DNA from: Leptofilum sp965223285
GTDB taxonomy: Bacteria; Chloroflexota; Anaerolineae; Promineifilales; Promineifilaceae
Assembly: GCF_965223285.1 (NCBI RefSeq)
Contig: NZ_OZ244997.1
Location: forward strand, 3,472,001-3,536,000
Direction: 5' to 3'
Length of the DNA: 64,000 nt
Shown here: piece by piece, positions 26,900-35,496 of the stretch
Position numbering within the stretch: the stretch's first letter is position 1
Layout of the letters: each line of letters opens with the position of its first letter
Position numbers and translations under genes: made by a program
Notes under the pieces: generated by a model
Told to the model about the DNA's origin: nothing
What the model saw: the letters and a program-made list of their open reading frames with translations, nothing else
Database searches by the model: none

Positions 26900-27922
26900 A
26901 TGCAACGACAAGCCCTCTTTTTTACCGCTCCGTACCAGCTAGAACTTCGCGAGGAGCCGCTGTCGCCGCTGCCGGACGACAGTCTGCTGGTACAAACGGT
27001 GCTCTCTGCTATCAGCCCCGGTACGGAGATGTTGCTGTATCGCGGCCAAATGCCAGCAGAGCTAATGGCCGATGCCACCATTACTGCGTTGGGCGAGGGC
27101 GGCTATCCGCAAAAATATGGCTATGCCGCCGTGGGGCGCGTAGTTGAAATTGGCAACTCTGTAGAAAAATCGTGGCGGGATCGGCTCATTTTCGCTTTCC
27201 AGCCCCACCAAACCCACTTCATCGCCCAGCCAGATGAGGTGCTGCCCTTGCCGGGCGGAATACTGCCAGAAACGGCCGTTTTCCTGCCCAACATGGAAAC
27301 GGCCGTCTCCTTCGTCATGGACGCGCAGCCGGGGATCGGTGAGCAGGTGGCCGTGTTTGGTCAGGGCATTGTGGGGCTGCTCACTACCAGCCTGCTGGCC
27401 CAACTGCCGCTCGCCTGCCTGCTCACGCTGGATGGCTACCCGCTGCGCCGCGACTGGTCGCGCAAGCTGGGTGCCACCGCCAGCCTGGACCCGTCAGCCC
27501 CCGATTTGGCGAATCAAATGCAGATGGCCTTGCCCCACGCCAGCCACCACCCCGGCCTCGATTTGGCTTTTGAACTGTCGGGCAACCCAGCGGCTTTGGA
27601 TGTGGCGATTGAGGCGATGGGGTTTAACGGCCGTATTCTCATCGGTTCCTGGTATGGCAGCAAGCGAGCCAACCTGAACCTGGGGGGTAAGTTTCACCGC
27701 AGCCAGATTCAGCTCATCAGCAGCCAGGTAAGTCATCTAGCACCGCGCTGGCAGGGGCGATGGAGCAAGGCGCGGCGGCTGGCCGTCGCTTGGCAGATGC
27801 TACAAAAAATTCAGCCCCAGCGGCTAATCACCCATCGTTTTCCGCTAACCCAAGCTGCCCAGGCGTATGAATTGATTGATCGGCGGCCGGAAACGGCCGT
27901 GCAGGTCATTTTTACATTTTAG
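26900..27922 (+). CDS. Medium-chain (MDR) dehydrogenase-like oxidoreductase
   Basis: The 340-residue protein has the GroES-like domain then a Rossmann domain with 'VAVFGQGIVGLL'. It has 'SAISPGTEMLLYRG' where zinc alcohol dehydrogenases carry the catalytic Cys, so the usual zinc ligands seem to be missing. The remainder ('KYGYAAVGRVVEIG', 'FELSGNPAALDVAI', 'GRILIGSWYG') fits an MDR subgroup related to BchC-like enzymes. I begin at ATG 26900, after the hairpin repeat, rather than 26786. It lies 75 bp before the PTPS homologue and probably acts on the same metabolite. No ribosome site is evident. Confidence 0.78.
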   Translation: MQRQALFFTAPYQLELREEPLSPLPDDSLLVQTVLSAISPGTEMLLYRGQMPAELMADATITALGEGGYPQKYGYAAVGRVVEIGNSVEKSWRDRLIFAFQPHQTHFIAQPDEVLPLPGGILPETAVFLPNMETAVSFVMDAQPGIGEQVAVFGQGIVGLLTTSLLAQLPLACLLTLDGYPLRRDWSRKLGATASLDPSAPDLANQMQMALPHASHHPGLDLAFELSGNPAALDVAIEAMGFNGRILIGSWYGSKRANLNLGGKFHRSQIQLISSQVSHLAPRWQGRWSKARRLAVAWQMLQKIQPQRLITHRFPLTQAAQAYELIDRRPETAVQVIFTF

Positions 27923-27985
27923 TGGCTGGTTGTTAGCGGCTAGTTGCAAGTGCAAGCCAGTAGCCACCAGCCACTAGCTACTAAA
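27922..27985. repeat. 'GTAGCTAGTGGCTGG' hairpin repeat
   Basis: AGTGGCTGGTTGTTAGCGGC and the near-complementary GCCACCAGCCACTAGCTACT form an imperfect hairpin. Relatives lie at 44317-44395 and 51424-51470. Confidence 0.65.
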
Positions 27986-27997
27986 ACTGGAGAATCT

Positions 27998-28387
27998 ATG
28001 TACACTGTTGCCGTTAAACGTGATTTTGTGGCCCAGCATTTCCTCATCGGAGGAGATTGGGGAGCAGAAAATGAGTGGCATTCCCATCATTATGTTGTTG
28101 AGCTTCAGCTATCTGGCCCTACGCTAGACCAGCATGGCTATCTTGTGGATATTGTAGACATCGAGGCCAATTTGGAAGCATTGGTGGCGTACTACAAAGA
28201 CAAAACGCTCAACGATCTGCCCGAATTTGCCGGGCTGAACCCCAGCATTGAGCATTTTGCCCGCATTTTGGCCACCCAACTTGCCGAGCGCATTCAGGCA
28301 GACACGCTCAGTCACCTCACGGTGAAGGTGTGGGAAAATGAGATTGCGTGGGCGGCTTTTCGGTTATCCGTGAACAGTAATCCGTAA
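27998..28387 (+). CDS. 6-pyruvoyl-tetrahydropterin synthase / QueD-family protein with Glu for Cys
   Basis: The 129-residue protein has the T-fold PTPS pattern: zinc ligands His14 and His28/His30 ('HSHHY'), 'LVDIVDIEANL', 'LNDLPEFAGLNPSIEHFARIL' and a C-terminal Glu in 'VKVWENEIAWA'. QueD and PTPS have a catalytic Cys four residues before the HxH pair; here that place is Glu24. Glu at this site is known from PTPS-III enzymes (Plasmodium and some bacteria), which make 6-hydroxymethyl-dihydropterin from dihydroneopterin triphosphate. GGAG lies 5 bp before the ATG. Its neighbours (GTP cyclohydrolase II, MDR, GT4, methyltransferase) point to a modified pterin. Confidence 0.85.
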   Translation: MYTVAVKRDFVAQHFLIGGDWGAENEWHSHHYVVELQLSGPTLDQHGYLVDIVDIEANLEALVAYYKDKTLNDLPEFAGLNPSIEHFARILATQLAERIQADTLSHLTVKVWENEIAWAAFRLSVNSNP

Positions 28388-28397
28388 GCGGTTTACC

Positions 28398-29501
28398 ATG
28401 AAAATTGGGCTGATCATCTACGGCCGTCTCGACACAATCTCCGGCGGCTACCTGTACGATCGCAAGCTGGTTGAGCATTTAGAGGCGGCCGGGGACGAGG
28501 TGGCCATCATCTCACTGCCCTGGGAGGGATACGGCAGTTCCCTCCTCCACAACTTCTGGTTTGCCCTGGCAGAGCAGCTGCGCCTGGCCGACTTTGATCT
28601 GCTGCTGCAAGATGAACTCAACCATCCCTCCCTCTTCTGGCTCAACCAGCGGCTGCGTCAGCAAGTCAGCTACCCAATTGTAAGCATCGTTCATCATTTG
28701 CGGTGCAGCGAACTGCGCCCAAGCTGGCAAAATTGGCTGTATCGACAGGTGGAACGTCGCTATCTGGCCTCGGTGGATGGCTTTGTGTTCAACAGCCAAA
28801 CAACGCGCCAAGTTGTGCAGTCGCTGCTGGGCAATTTACCGCCGAATGTGGTGGCTTCGCCCGCTGGCGACCGCTTCCAACCCACCATCACGCCGCAGCA
28901 AATTGAGGAACGCGCCCAGCAGCCGGGTCCGCTGCGCCTGCTGTTTGTGGGCAACCTGATTCCGCGCAAGGGACTGCATGTTTTGCTGGAAGCGGTGGCA
29001 GGATTACCAAAATCGGATTGGACGCTGAATGTTGTGGGAGATACGGCCGTATCCCCTTACACCACCCGCCAAATTCAGCAGCAAATCATCCAGCATGGTC
29101 TGGCAAAGAACGTCGCTCTCCACGGTGCCCTTGATGGGGCAGCGTTGGCAGCCAAAATGGCGTACAGTCATGTGCTGGCTGTGCCTTCCAGCTATGAAGG
29201 GTTTGGCATTGTCTACCTCGAAGGCATGGGCTTTGGCCTGCCCGCCATCGCCGGGCGCGGCGGCGCGGCCCACGAAATCATCACCGACGGCGTGGATGGC
29301 TTTCTTGCAGATGATGTGGCGACGTTGCACCAGCAGATTCACGCCCTGCACCACAACCGCGCCCAACTTAGCCAAATGGGCCTTGCCGCCCAAAAGCGAT
29401 TCGCTGCGCACCCCACCTGGCAACAATCCATGTCCCGCATCCGCAACTTCCTCCACTTCACCATTAAAAATTCACAATCCACCATTCACAATTCATCATG
29501 A
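28398..29501 (+). CDS. GT4-family glycosyltransferase
   Basis: The 367-residue GT-B protein has an N-terminal acceptor domain ('GRLDTISGGYLYDRKLVEHL') and a C-terminal nucleotide-sugar domain. The latter includes 'RLLFVGNLIPRKGLHVLLEA' and the E-x7-E motif in 'SYEGFGIVYLEGM', typical of retaining GT4 enzymes. It starts 10 bp after the PTPS stop, and its stop overlaps the methyltransferase start by 4 bp (ATGA), which implies translational coupling. The last residues (Asn/Ser/Ile-rich) come from a short AT-rich repeat. The acceptor is unknown; its position suggests the product of the preceding genes. Confidence 0.88.
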   Translation: MKIGLIIYGRLDTISGGYLYDRKLVEHLEAAGDEVAIISLPWEGYGSSLLHNFWFALAEQLRLADFDLLLQDELNHPSLFWLNQRLRQQVSYPIVSIVHHLRCSELRPSWQNWLYRQVERRYLASVDGFVFNSQTTRQVVQSLLGNLPPNVVASPAGDRFQPTITPQQIEERAQQPGPLRLLFVGNLIPRKGLHVLLEAVAGLPKSDWTLNVVGDTAVSPYTTRQIQQQIIQHGLAKNVALHGALDGAALAAKMAYSHVLAVPSSYEGFGIVYLEGMGFGLPAIAGRGGAAHEIITDGVDGFLADDVATLHQQIHALHHNRAQLSQMGLAAQKRFAAHPTWQQSMSRIRNFLHFTIKNSQSTIHNSS

Positions 29502-30409
29502 TTTACGACTTTCCCCGCTACCTCGCTGCCAAAAAAACGGTTGATGACCGCGCCCTGAACGCCCACGTCTGGCAAACGCTGCGGCAACATTTGCCACCCC
29601 AGCCCGCCATCCTGGAAATTGGTGCAGGTATTGGCACAATGGTTGAACGACTAATTGAACAACGGTTCATCACATCGGCAAGCTACACCGCCATCGACAA
29701 CCAAGCAGAGAATATTGCCACTGCCCGGCAGCGGCTAACCCATTTGCCCTCAGGTATCCACCTCACGCTGGAAGCGATTGATCTGTTTGCATTTATTGAA
29801 CGGGAGCAGGGGCAACGGCCGTACGACTTGCTTATCGCCCATGCCTTTTTAGATTTAATGGACATCCCCGCTACGCTGCCGCTACTATTTTCGCGGCTCA
29901 AGCCGGGCGGCTTGTTTTACTTCAGCATCAACTTCGATGGCGTGACAACCCTGGAACCCACCATTGACCCAATTTTGGACGCCCAGATTGAGCAGCTATA
30001 CCACCAAACAATGGACGAGCGGCTGACGGGTGGACGGCCGTCTGGCGACAGCCGCAGCGGAAGACATCTGTTTACGCATTTGCGGCAGGCGGGTGCCCAC
30101 ATACTAGCCGCTGGCGGCTCCGACTGGGTGGTGTTTGCCAAGCCGGATATTCATCCGGCAGGCTACCCGGCGGACGAGAAATATTTCTTGCAATTCATTG
30201 TGGAGACGATGCACCGCGCCTTGGCAGAGCATCCTGCGTTGGACAATGCTCAATTCGAGGATTGGATACGCCAGCGGCAGGCGCAAATTGAAGCGGGGGA
30301 GCTGGTTTACATTGCCCACCAGCTTGATTTTGTGGGGCGCTGGCCTGGGAAAGATTTCAAAAGTCTTCAAGGCAACTCGTTTATCATCAGAGAGAAACAA
30401 GACTTTTGA
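29498..30409 (+). CDS. Class I SAM-dependent methyltransferase
   Basis: The 303-residue protein has Rossmann-type motif I 'ILEIGAGIGTMVERL' (about residues 38-52), the acidic motif II 'YTAIDNQ', and 'YDLLIAHAFLDLMD' followed by 'LKPGGLFYFSINFDG'. The first ATG overlaps the glycosyltransferase stop. A C-terminal region of ~110 residues ('WIRQRQAQIEAGELVYIAHQ') has no specific match I can name. It is the last gene of the run from 25006 and is convergent with the rhomboid gene 22 bp away. Confidence 0.82.
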   Translation: MIYDFPRYLAAKKTVDDRALNAHVWQTLRQHLPPQPAILEIGAGIGTMVERLIEQRFITSASYTAIDNQAENIATARQRLTHLPSGIHLTLEAIDLFAFIEREQGQRPYDLLIAHAFLDLMDIPATLPLLFSRLKPGGLFYFSINFDGVTTLEPTIDPILDAQIEQLYHQTMDERLTGGRPSGDSRSGRHLFTHLRQAGAHILAAGGSDWVVFAKPDIHPAGYPADEKYFLQFIVETMHRALAEHPALDNAQFEDWIRQRQAQIEAGELVYIAHQLDFVGRWPGKDFKSLQGNSFIIREKQDF

Positions 30410-30430
30410 AATCTACATTGCGTACATGAG

Positions 30431-31195
30431 TTAGTAAGCAAGCTCAAACAAGGGGCCAAATGGTGAGATAAGATAAGCAGCAAAGATGCCGCTGAGGAAG
30501 CCCCACACATGCCCTACTACAGAAATCTGAGCCCCGCCCCCGCCCGGAACGGCTCCGCGACTTATCAAGGCACGGTAGGCCATTTTACCGGAGACAATCA
30601 GCAAGATAAAGGCAACGGCCGTTTTCCAGCCGCCTGCAAAAATACCGTGCGTCACGTCGAAGCTAAAAAGACCTAACACTAGCCCACTGGCGCCAATGTG
30701 TGGTGTAAGCCGCCGCCCAAAAATCCAGACGCCGACACTTTGCACCACTACCATAAAAATAAACAAAGGGAGCAACAGGTCTAGCCTGGGGAGCAGTAAA
30801 ACGGTAACGGCCGTAAAGCCAAGCAGAGGGCGCGTATTGCCAACGAGATGATCCATATTGCCATGCAAAAAGTTAGAAAAGAACATGCGGAAGAGGCTCA
30901 ATGGCCCACGGGCAACAAACCCAAGTTGCCTGCTCAATGCTTCTCGTAAAAAGTACCGATCCAGAAAGCGAAGCACCCAGGTGAATAAAAACAGGCCCCC
31001 CACCAATTTTACGGCCGTTTCAAACCGTCCCAACAGCGCAACTGCTTCAGCAGAGCCTTGTACAACTGCTTGGGTTTGGGGATGGCGCACGATCCATAAG
31101 CCCCCCATCATCAACCAGTATCCAACGACAATAATGGTGGCAAAGAGAATGAATCCCCAAATGGTTCTGATACTATTCCGCAGCCAACGAAACAT
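30431..31195 (-). CDS. Rhomboid-family intramembrane serine protease
   Basis: The 254-residue protein has six to seven transmembrane helices. Rhomboid features are 'FLHGNMDHLVGN' (His and Asn of the oxyanion side), the catalytic Ser in 'HIGASGLVLGLFSFD' and the catalytic His in 'VVGHVWGFLSGIFAAYL'. An N-terminal extra helix precedes the core. Rhomboids cut transmembrane substrates in the membrane. It starts a minus-strand group, and the small membrane protein gene at 31593 lies upstream. Confidence 0.82.
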   Translation of the reverse strand: MFRWLRNSIRTIWGFILFATIIVVGYWLMMGGLWIVRHPQTQAVVQGSAEAVALLGRFETAVKLVGGLFLFTWVLRFLDRYFLREALSRQLGFVARGPLSLFRMFFSNFLHGNMDHLVGNTRPLLGFTAVTVLLLPRLDLLLPLFIFMVVVQSVGVWIFGRRLTPHIGASGLVLGLFSFDVTHGIFAGGWKTAVAFILLIVSGKMAYRALISRGAVPGGGGAQISVVGHVWGFLSGIFAAYLISPFGPLFELAY

Positions 31196-31245
31196 GAAAC
31201 AAGCCTCAATTGCTCAATTGTTGGAAGAATGCCTGAAAAATCTGG

Positions 31246-31593
31246 TTACTTGTCTTGCCAGAGCAGGATCATGAGTGCTAGCTCAATTAATTTGTCCACA
31301 ATGCCGATTGGCCCCCAGATATTTGGCCAGTTGAAGACAAAGTAGAGAATGAAGGTAACGGCCGTAAACGCCAACAGCCCCCAGCGCACTAACGACCGTT
31401 GCGAGGCCAGTTGAGGCAAAAAGTAAAGCCCGGCGATAAGTACCAAATAGCCTAGCCCGTTGAGTAAAAACAAAACCAAGAACATCATATCGTCGCTATT
31501 GAGTAATGCTAAAATGATGTGAATAACGGCCGTTGTCACCGCCAGCCCTACAATTCCCTTTTGCCGACTTGCTAAATTTGAAAACGTGTCCAT
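31246..31593 (-). CDS. Small four-helix membrane protein, unknown
   Basis: The 115-residue protein is mostly hydrophobic with about four transmembrane helices ('IVGLAVTTAVIHIILALL', 'MFLVLFLLNGLGYLVLIAG' and two more). GGAGG lies 7 bp before the ATG, so the start is firm. I do not recognise a family. It lies 50 bp upstream of the rhomboid gene and is probably cotranscribed. Confidence 0.7.
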   Translation of the reverse strand: MDTFSNLASRQKGIVGLAVTTAVIHIILALLNSDDMMFLVLFLLNGLGYLVLIAGLYFLPQLASQRSLVRWGLLAFTAVTFILYFVFNWPNIWGPIGIVDKLIELALMILLWQDK

Positions 31594-31658
31594 ATGTTTA
31601 CCTCCAGCTCAAGGTTTGATGTTTACTTGCTCATACAACCCCCAAACGGGTGGCCAGG

Positions 31659-32627
31659 TTACGGCCGTTCCCACGCTACCCTCAGCCGCTGCCCCAACCA
31701 CCACAAGCCCAGCAGCCCCAGCAGCACATCCCGCAGGCGAATGAGTAAGCTCAACCCCAGTCCAACTGCCGGGTTAAACCCCATGAGCCCCAACGCCCAC
31801 ACCTGGCTGGCTTCCAGCGACCCCAGCCCGCCCGGCAGCGGCAGCAGGTAAGCGACGCGCATCGCCGTTAGCAAAGCAATGAGCTGCATTAGCGACAGCG
31901 ACACGCCTAAAAAAGAAGCCATCGCATAAAATTCAATAATCATCAGCACCCAGGTCAGCGCAGAAATGCCGATTGCGCCCAGCAGCGCACCGGGATTTTG
32001 CTGGCAAAGGAGGTGCATTTGGGCTTCGCTGGTGGCAACGGCCGTTTCCCATCGGCCCAATTTCACAGTTCGCAGCAGCCGGGTGATGGGCTGGCCCCCG
32101 CGCCAGATGCGCCACAAATAAAGCAGTGGCGGTAAGAGAAGCAACATGGCCCAGACGGCCGTTTGCCCGCCAACTGCCGTTCCCAGCAATCCTGTCTGCA
32201 TTACCAGGAACACGCCAAACGCCAGAAAGCCAAAGTTCAGCAGCAGTTCCACCGTTTTGTCTAGCGAAACGGCCGCAATCGCTCCGGAGCGCGGTACCCC
32301 ATGCTGCCGCTCTACCAGCAGCACCTGCACCGGCTCCCCACCAAAGTGCGGCCCTGGCGTAAAGTAGCTCACGCCAAACGCCGCCAGACGGTGCCCCAAC
32401 AGCGAGCCAAAAGGCAGCCTGTACCCTAGCCCATGAAGCAGCAGCCACCAACGGCCGTTCAGCCCCAGCAGCACCAGCCCATTCAGCACAACCAACAGCC
32501 CAATCTGCCAGCCACGCAGCCCTGCCAAAACGCGCCACACCTCAGCCAGCGGCACCTGCCGCACCACCAGCCACAGCACAAGAAACGCCACGCCCCAAAT
32601 AAATGCCTTGCCAAATCGTTTCTTCAT
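31659..32627 (-). CDS. UPF0104 / LPG-synthase-TM-type flippase-like membrane protein
   Basis: The 322-residue protein has about eight transmembrane helices. It carries the family marks 'GVSYFTPGPHFGGEPVQVLLV', 'SLDKTVELLLNFGFL' and 'LPLPGGLGSLEASQV' (each quoted in part), as in the membrane part of lysylphosphatidylglycerol synthase MprF and in UPF0104 proteins, which are believed to move lipids across the membrane. Start 32627 is chosen because the upstream frame to 32669 is made of a dispersed repeat. The CDP-alcohol phosphatidyltransferase gene lies just upstream on the same strand, which supports a lipid role. Confidence 0.8.
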   Translation of the reverse strand: MKKRFGKAFIWGVAFLVLWLVVRQVPLAEVWRVLAGLRGWQIGLLVVLNGLVLLGLNGRWWLLLHGLGYRLPFGSLLGHRLAAFGVSYFTPGPHFGGEPVQVLLVERQHGVPRSGAIAAVSLDKTVELLLNFGFLAFGVFLVMQTGLLGTAVGGQTAVWAMLLLLPPLLYLWRIWRGGQPITRLLRTVKLGRWETAVATSEAQMHLLCQQNPGALLGAIGISALTWVLMIIEFYAMASFLGVSLSLMQLIALLTAMRVAYLLPLPGGLGSLEASQVWALGLMGFNPAVGLGLSLLIRLRDVLLGLLGLWWLGQRLRVAWERP

Positions 32628-32634
32628 TCCAAAC

Positions 32635-32712
32635 CCGTTAGCAGTTATCGGTAAACGGTGACCGTTCACGGATTACCGAACGCTGATTACTGGTCACCCC
32701 TTCACCTTGTCA
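32635..32712. repeat. Dispersed repeat, 'CGGTAAACGGTGA' family
   Basis: GTTATCGGTAAACGGTGACC is followed by partial complements (GGTCACCCC, GGATTACCGAACGCTGATTA). It lies between the two lipid genes. Confidence 0.55.
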
Positions 32713-32717
32713 CCGTC

Positions 32718-33893
32718 TCACCCCTCCCCCGCCCGTCGCAATAAAAACCGCTCCTCCGGCTTCCAGCGAGAGAGTGGCCCCGTACCCAGCAGCATCAGGC
32801 AAACGGCCGTTACCAGACCAAGCCCATTGGCCCAATCCAACCCCCGCGTCACCATGTCGAAACCCAGCGGAAACACCAGCCAGAACGCCGCCAAACGCCC
32901 CATCGCGCCTAGCAAAACCAACGCGCCACCCAGCAGCAACAATATCATGGCTACGACGGCCAAAAAAGCGGGCAGGGGCAATCCCCAGCTTGTAAATAAA
33001 TCCACCCAGGTGGGTGGCGGCCACGCCTGTCGCAGTGCCAAAAAGATGGCAGAGACGCAGCTCGCCAACGCCAGACGAAGCAGAGGCGGCAACCAGTAGG
33101 TAGTCATCTGGTAAAGCCACTGCTGCACTTGCCGGTAACGGGCATTGTGCGGATCCAATTGGCCAGTTACCAGGAGCCAGTCGCGCAAAAAGCCAAGAGC
33201 CGTGGGGATGGCAAACGTCGTGCCAGCAATGGTGGCAAATTCAGGGGGCATAATCGGCCACAGCACCGCGCTCATGAAGCCCATCTGGAAGCCGGCAAAG
33301 ACGCGGCGATGCACGCTGGGAGCCAGATCGTAGCTGGGCAAGCCGCGCCGCGCTCGCAGCCACAATCCAAACACAAACAAGTATCGCGCCAATCCCAAAA
33401 CCAGATACCACCACGGCAGCTGCCCATACCAAACCGCCAGCAGGCTCACGATGAGCATGCCCAGGCCATCGTACTCCATGTCCAGTCTCTCGCCTAAGGC
33501 GGTGGCGTGGTTAGTGATGCGGGCCAGGTAGCCATCCAAATAGTCGGCGATGTCGGCGGCAGTGTAGAGCAGCATGGGCAGCCAGGCTAGCCAGCCTTCA
33601 GGCCAGGGGCTGAACAAAAAGCCCGCCACCATGCTGATGGCCAACCCGCGCAGCAGCGTCAGCCGATTCCCCCAGCCAAACGTGGTGAGCACGACCGTTT
33701 CCCCAGCACGTTTATTCTCCGCTAAATACCGACCCAGAACCCACAAACAGTATAGGAGCGGGGGCAGGGTGAGCCACAACCAGCGATTGGCAAATTCAGG
33801 TTGCCATACCTGCCGCAGCCAAATATACGAGAGAGCAACGGCCGTTCCCCAACCGATAACTGTCCCGAACCATCTTCGTTTTAATCTTTCCAA
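32718..33893 (-). CDS. CDP-alcohol phosphatidyltransferase family protein
   Basis: The 391-residue membrane protein contains the complete CDP-alcohol phosphotransferase motif D-x2-D-G-x2-A-R-x8-G-x3-D-x3-D, seen as 'DYLDGYLAR...GERLDMEYD' (about residues 137-165). About ten hydrophobic helices surround it. These enzymes move a phosphoalcohol headgroup from a CDP-lipid or CDP-alcohol. The C-terminal half is longer than in simple PgsA/PssA proteins. The substrate is unknown. The flippase-like gene is directly downstream, so the two may make and translocate one lipid. Confidence 0.85.
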   Translation of the reverse strand: MERLKRRWFGTVIGWGTAVALSYIWLRQVWQPEFANRWLWLTLPPLLYCLWVLGRYLAENKRAGETVVLTTFGWGNRLTLLRGLAISMVAGFLFSPWPEGWLAWLPMLLYTAADIADYLDGYLARITNHATALGERLDMEYDGLGMLIVSLLAVWYGQLPWWYLVLGLARYLFVFGLWLRARRGLPSYDLAPSVHRRVFAGFQMGFMSAVLWPIMPPEFATIAGTTFAIPTALGFLRDWLLVTGQLDPHNARYRQVQQWLYQMTTYWLPPLLRLALASCVSAIFLALRQAWPPPTWVDLFTSWGLPLPAFLAVVAMILLLLGGALVLLGAMGRLAAFWLVFPLGFDMVTRGLDWANGLGLVTAVCLMLLGTGPLSRWKPEERFLLRRAGEG

Positions 33894-33991
33894 TTGCGCT
33901 AATCCTTATTTCTGTGCTATTCTATAACGCAGTGCGGCACAACCGTGGTTTGTACCTGCTATTTTACGAAATCACACCTGCAAAATGTCAC

Positions 33992-34020
33992 TTTATAAAC
34001 CTGTCTGCCACCGTTATAAT
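33992..34020 (+). promoter_or_regulatory. Probable promoter of the zinc-ribbon membrane protein gene
   Basis: TTTATA (33992-33997), a 17-bp spacer and a perfect TATAAT (34015-34020). The start codon at 34092 would have a leader of about 65 nt. Confidence 0.45.
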
Positions 34021-34091
34021 CTGCTGAGTTAAAGGCACGGTGCCTGCGTTCAGCTTGCACCAGGCAAAATTGGTGGCAAAATAAATTTCCC

Positions 34092-34607
34092 ATGAGCAGA
34101 CGAATCAAAATTAAGGTTCGCCCCCAACAAACGATACCGTTTCCTGGCATTTGCGTCCATTGCAGCCAACCCGCCCCGGAAACAATGACGCTGCGCCAGC
34201 GATACGGCCGTATCACCCGCCTGATCGATGTGCCGCTGTGCGGCCGTTGCGCGGCTGAGCTTAACCGTCGCTCTGCTGATGAAGAGCGGCTGCAAAAGAT
34301 TAGCTGGCTGGTAAGCACTGTTCTGCTTCTGCTTGGTTTGGCCATTGCCTTGCTGCTCACCCCCGCCACACTCTCGTTTGGGTTAAGGCTGCTCATTGCT
34401 TTACTGGTGAGTGGCGGATTGGTAGCAGCGGTTCTATGGGGCTTTCGCAAACCGATTGCCAACGCGGCCCTGCCCGAAAAACAGGCAATTCGCCAGGCGG
34501 TGGCCATCGAAGCGTTTAGCTGGCGCGCCACCACCTTTGCCTTTGAAAACGATCTCTTTGCCGACCGCTTCACTGAGCTAAACGCGCCACGCCTGATGGA
34601 GATTTGA
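34092..34607 (+). CDS. Small membrane protein with CxxC zinc-ribbon-like N-terminus
   Basis: The 171-residue protein has two CxxC pairs ('CVHC' near residue 21 and 'CGRC' near 50) that could bind zinc, then two transmembrane helices (about residues 72-90 and 98-118) and a short cytoplasmic tail. I recognise no named family. The gap upstream (198 bp) holds a likely promoter. No strong ribosome site is visible. It lies 95 bp before etfB, separated by a hairpin repeat. Confidence 0.65.
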   Translation: MSRRIKIKVRPQQTIPFPGICVHCSQPAPETMTLRQRYGRITRLIDVPLCGRCAAELNRRSADEERLQKISWLVSTVLLLLGLAIALLLTPATLSFGLRLLIALLVSGGLVAAVLWGFRKPIANAALPEKQAIRQAVAIEAFSWRATTFAFENDLFADRFTELNAPRLMEI

Positions 34608-34650
34608 GATTAGAGATTAGAGGTTTTTTTAATCTCCAATCTCTAATCCC
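34602..34650. repeat. 'GGAGATTAGAGATT' hairpin repeat
   Basis: GAGATTTGAGATTAGAGATT ... AATCTCCAATCTCTAATCCC hairpin with a T-run in its loop, at the end of the zinc-ribbon gene and before etfB. Confidence 0.7.
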
Positions 34651-34701
34651 CTTTTGAAAAATAAAATTATTTGTGAACAATCACCAATTGGAGGTTTTTG
34701 C

Positions 34702-35496
34702 ATGAAAGTTGTAGTAAGCATCAAACAAACGCCCAGCACAACGGCCGTTCTCGTCGTAGATGGCGGCGGCAATGTTAGCTGGGATGATCCGGGTGGCAAG
34801 CCCAACGTTCTCAACCCGTGGGATGAGTACACCGTAGAAGAAGGCGTCCGCCTCAAAGAAAATCACGGCGCCACCGACGTCATCGCCCTCACCGTAGGCA
34901 GCGAAGAAAGCCAAGATGCCCTCAAAACCTGTCTGGCAATGGGCTGCACCGAGGCAATTCTGGTCACCGACCCGGCTCTGCAAGGGCTAGACAGCTTAGG
35001 CACAGCCCGCACTCTGGCCGCCGCCATCCAAAAAGCTGGGGATGTGCAGGTTGCCATATTCGGCCGTCAAGCCATCGACGGTGACACCGGGCAAACCCCC
35101 GTGCAGGTTGCCCGTAAGCTGGGCTGGACGCCACTCACCTTTGTCTCTGCCATCAAAGAGATTAGCGACGGCAAAATTACGGTTGAGCGGCTGCTGGACG
35201 ACGGTAAAGAGACCGTCACCGCCAGCTTGCCCGTGGTTATCACCACCGTGAAAGAGATCAACGAACCACGCTACCCCTCCCTCATGGGCATCCGCAAAGC
35301 CAACCGGGCCAATATCCCCACCTGGTCGGCGGCCGATTTGGGGCTGGCTGATGGTGCTGGCACCAGCAATGTGGATTGGTCTAACGTTTATGCCATCCCC
35401 CCGCGTGAGGGCAGCGTAGAAATGATTGAAGCAGATTCGGTTGAAGAACAAGCCAAAATCCTGGCCGACAAACTGTTTGAGGAGAAGGTAATATGA
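34702..35496 (+). CDS. etfB: Electron transfer flavoprotein subunit beta
   Basis: EtfB binds AMP and, with EtfA, shuttles electrons from acyl-CoA and other dehydrogenases. The 264-residue protein begins 'MKVVVSIKQTP', contains 'NPWDEYTVEEGVRLKE' and 'FGRQAIDGDTGQTPVQVA', the nucleotide-binding region, and the EtfB signature region near 'VTASLPVVITTVKEINEPRYPSL'. GGAGG lies 8 bp before ATG 34702, which I prefer to the longer frame from 34654. Its stop overlaps the etfA start (ATGA). No dehydrogenase or ETF-quinone oxidoreductase gene is nearby. Confidence 0.95.
   Translation: MKVVVSIKQTPSTTAVLVVDGGGNVSWDDPGGKPNVLNPWDEYTVEEGVRLKENHGATDVIALTVGSEESQDALKTCLAMGCTEAILVTDPALQGLDSLGTARTLAAAIQKAGDVQVAIFGRQAIDGDTGQTPVQVARKLGWTPLTFVSAIKEISDGKITVERLLDDGKETVTASLPVVITTVKEINEPRYPSLMGIRKANRANIPTWSAADLGLADGAGTSNVDWSNVYAIPPREGSVEMIEADSVEEQAKILADKLFEEKVI

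Noticed and set aside
32126..32362. Open frames opposite the flippase-like gene
   Set aside because: They are shadows of a GC-rich membrane protein gene without ribosome sites.
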